In this document: positions 5,831 through 6,360 of the stretch, piece by piece
Position numbering within the stretch: the stretch's first letter is position 1
Layout of the letters: every line of letters begins with the position of its first letter
From: Candidatus Limimorpha equi
GTDB taxonomy: Bacteria; Bacteroidota; Bacteroidia; Bacteroidales; F082
NCBI GenBank assembly: GCA_018065885.1
Contig: JAGHSL010000287.1
Coordinates: 1 to 6,360 of the forward strand
Length of the DNA: 6,360 nt
Direction: 5' to 3'
The notes under the pieces: model-generated
The model's input: only the letters and a program-made list of their open reading frames with translations
Databases searched by the model: none
Told to the model about the DNA's origin: nothing
Translations under genes and position numbers: made by a program

Positions 5831-6360
5831 ATGAAAAAAGTTACCTTATTATTTGCATTTCTGCTGGTGGCGGGTCTCTCTTTTGCCCAGCAGGAAGACT
5901 TGAAAACCAAGACCATACATTTGGATAATGGTCTGAAAGTGGTGATGTGCGAAGACCACGCAACACCTGAAATCTATGGCTGTGTTTATGTTCATGCGGG
6001 CAGCAAAAACGACCCTGCCGATGCAACGGGCATGGCGCATTATTTTGAACACATCATGTTCAAGGGAACGGACAAGATTGGCACCACCAATTGGGAAGCC
6101 GAAAAGGTCTATTTGGACAGCATCTCGCTGATGTACGATAAGTTGCACGAGACCAGCGATCCTGAAGCACGCAAGGCTATCCAGCGTAAAATCAACGAGT
6201 TGTCGATAGCTTCGATGGATTATGCCATTCCGAATGAAACGGATGTCATCCTTACCCAAATGGGTGGTCAAGGTTTGAATGCAGGTACGTCTTACGACCA
6301 GACCATGTATTTCAATTCCTTCCCGTCGAACCAGCTTTCGAAGTGGATGGATGTGTATGT
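5831..6360 (+). CDS. Exported M16 family zinc peptidase, N-terminal part (3' end outside window)
   Basis: Seen: an open frame of 176 complete codons from ATG 5831 that runs off the right edge. Residues 1-19 form a signal peptide (Lys2-Lys3, hydrophobic core, cleavage likely after SFA at 19). The mature part starts with the M16 pattern: KTIHLDNGLKVVM at 27-39, HAGSKNDP at 55-62, and GMAHYFEHIMFKGT at 67-80, which contains the inverted zinc motif HxxEH (His70, Glu73, His74). A helical insertion at about 84-130 follows, as in many Bacteroidota members, then LNAGTSYDQTMYF at about 150-162, which is also typical of the family. Family knowledge: M16 (insulinase/pitrilysin, here pqqL/processing-peptidase style) proteins close around unfolded peptides and degrade them. 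Full-length forms have two or four such domains. The distal Glu zinc ligand lies beyond the window, so activity cannot be confirmed here. Probably periplasmic. The start is fixed by the signal peptide and A-rich context. Confidence 0.93.
   Translation, partial: MKKVTLLFAFLLVAGLSFAQQEDLKTKTIHLDNGLKVVMCEDHATPEIYGCVYVHAGSKNDPADATGMAHYFEHIMFKGTDKIGTTNWEAEKVYLDSISLMYDKLHETSDPEARKAIQRKINELSIASMDYAIPNETDVILTQMGGQGLNAGTSYDQTMYFNSFPSNQLSKWMDVY

Noticed and set aside
5849..6271. 140-codon open frame on the minus strand opposite the M16 gene
   Set aside because: The + strand frame carries a signal peptide and the HxxEH motif; the minus frame shows no domain.

Overview
The window looks like chromosomal DNA of a Bacteroidota member, most likely order Bacteroidales. 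The main grounds are the promoter signature TAnnTTTG found upstream of three or four genes, A-rich start-codon contexts in place of clear Shine-Dalgarno sites, and the styles of the Fic, TilS, DsbD and M16 proteins. The species cannot be named from the sequence alone. All six genes lie on the + strand.

Layout: (1) 1-323, the 3' end of a Fic-domain (AMP/NMP-transferase) gene cut by the left edge. Its stop codon overlaps by one base the start of (2) tilS, tRNA-Ile lysidine synthetase, 323-1645. (3) An AT-rich spacer with a Bacteroidota-type promoter leads to a small predicted lipoprotein of unknown function, 1821-2516, clearly poorer in G+C than its neighbours. (4) A 234-base gap, 2517-2750, holds two inverted repeats and a promoter. 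(5) 2751-3524 encodes a small kinase-fold protein resembling the polyvalent-protein kinase family of mobile elements. (6) 3619-5703 is a complete DsbD-type thiol:disulfide transporter, closed by a strong intrinsic terminator at 5719-5756. (7) 5831 to the right edge is the start of an exported M16 zinc peptidase.

The window combines housekeeping functions (tRNA modification, periplasmic thiol reduction, exported proteolysis) with a middle block, about 1646-3524, that looks like accessory DNA: an orphan AT-rich lipoprotein and an orphan polyvalent-type kinase, each apparently with its own promoter. Only fic-tilS looks like an operon. Nothing here amounts to a clear new multi-gene system. The best candidates for novelty are the stand-alone kinase with its uncharacterised N-terminal region and the fic-tilS coupling. 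No tRNA, rRNA, CRISPR array, insertion sequence or attachment site was recognised.
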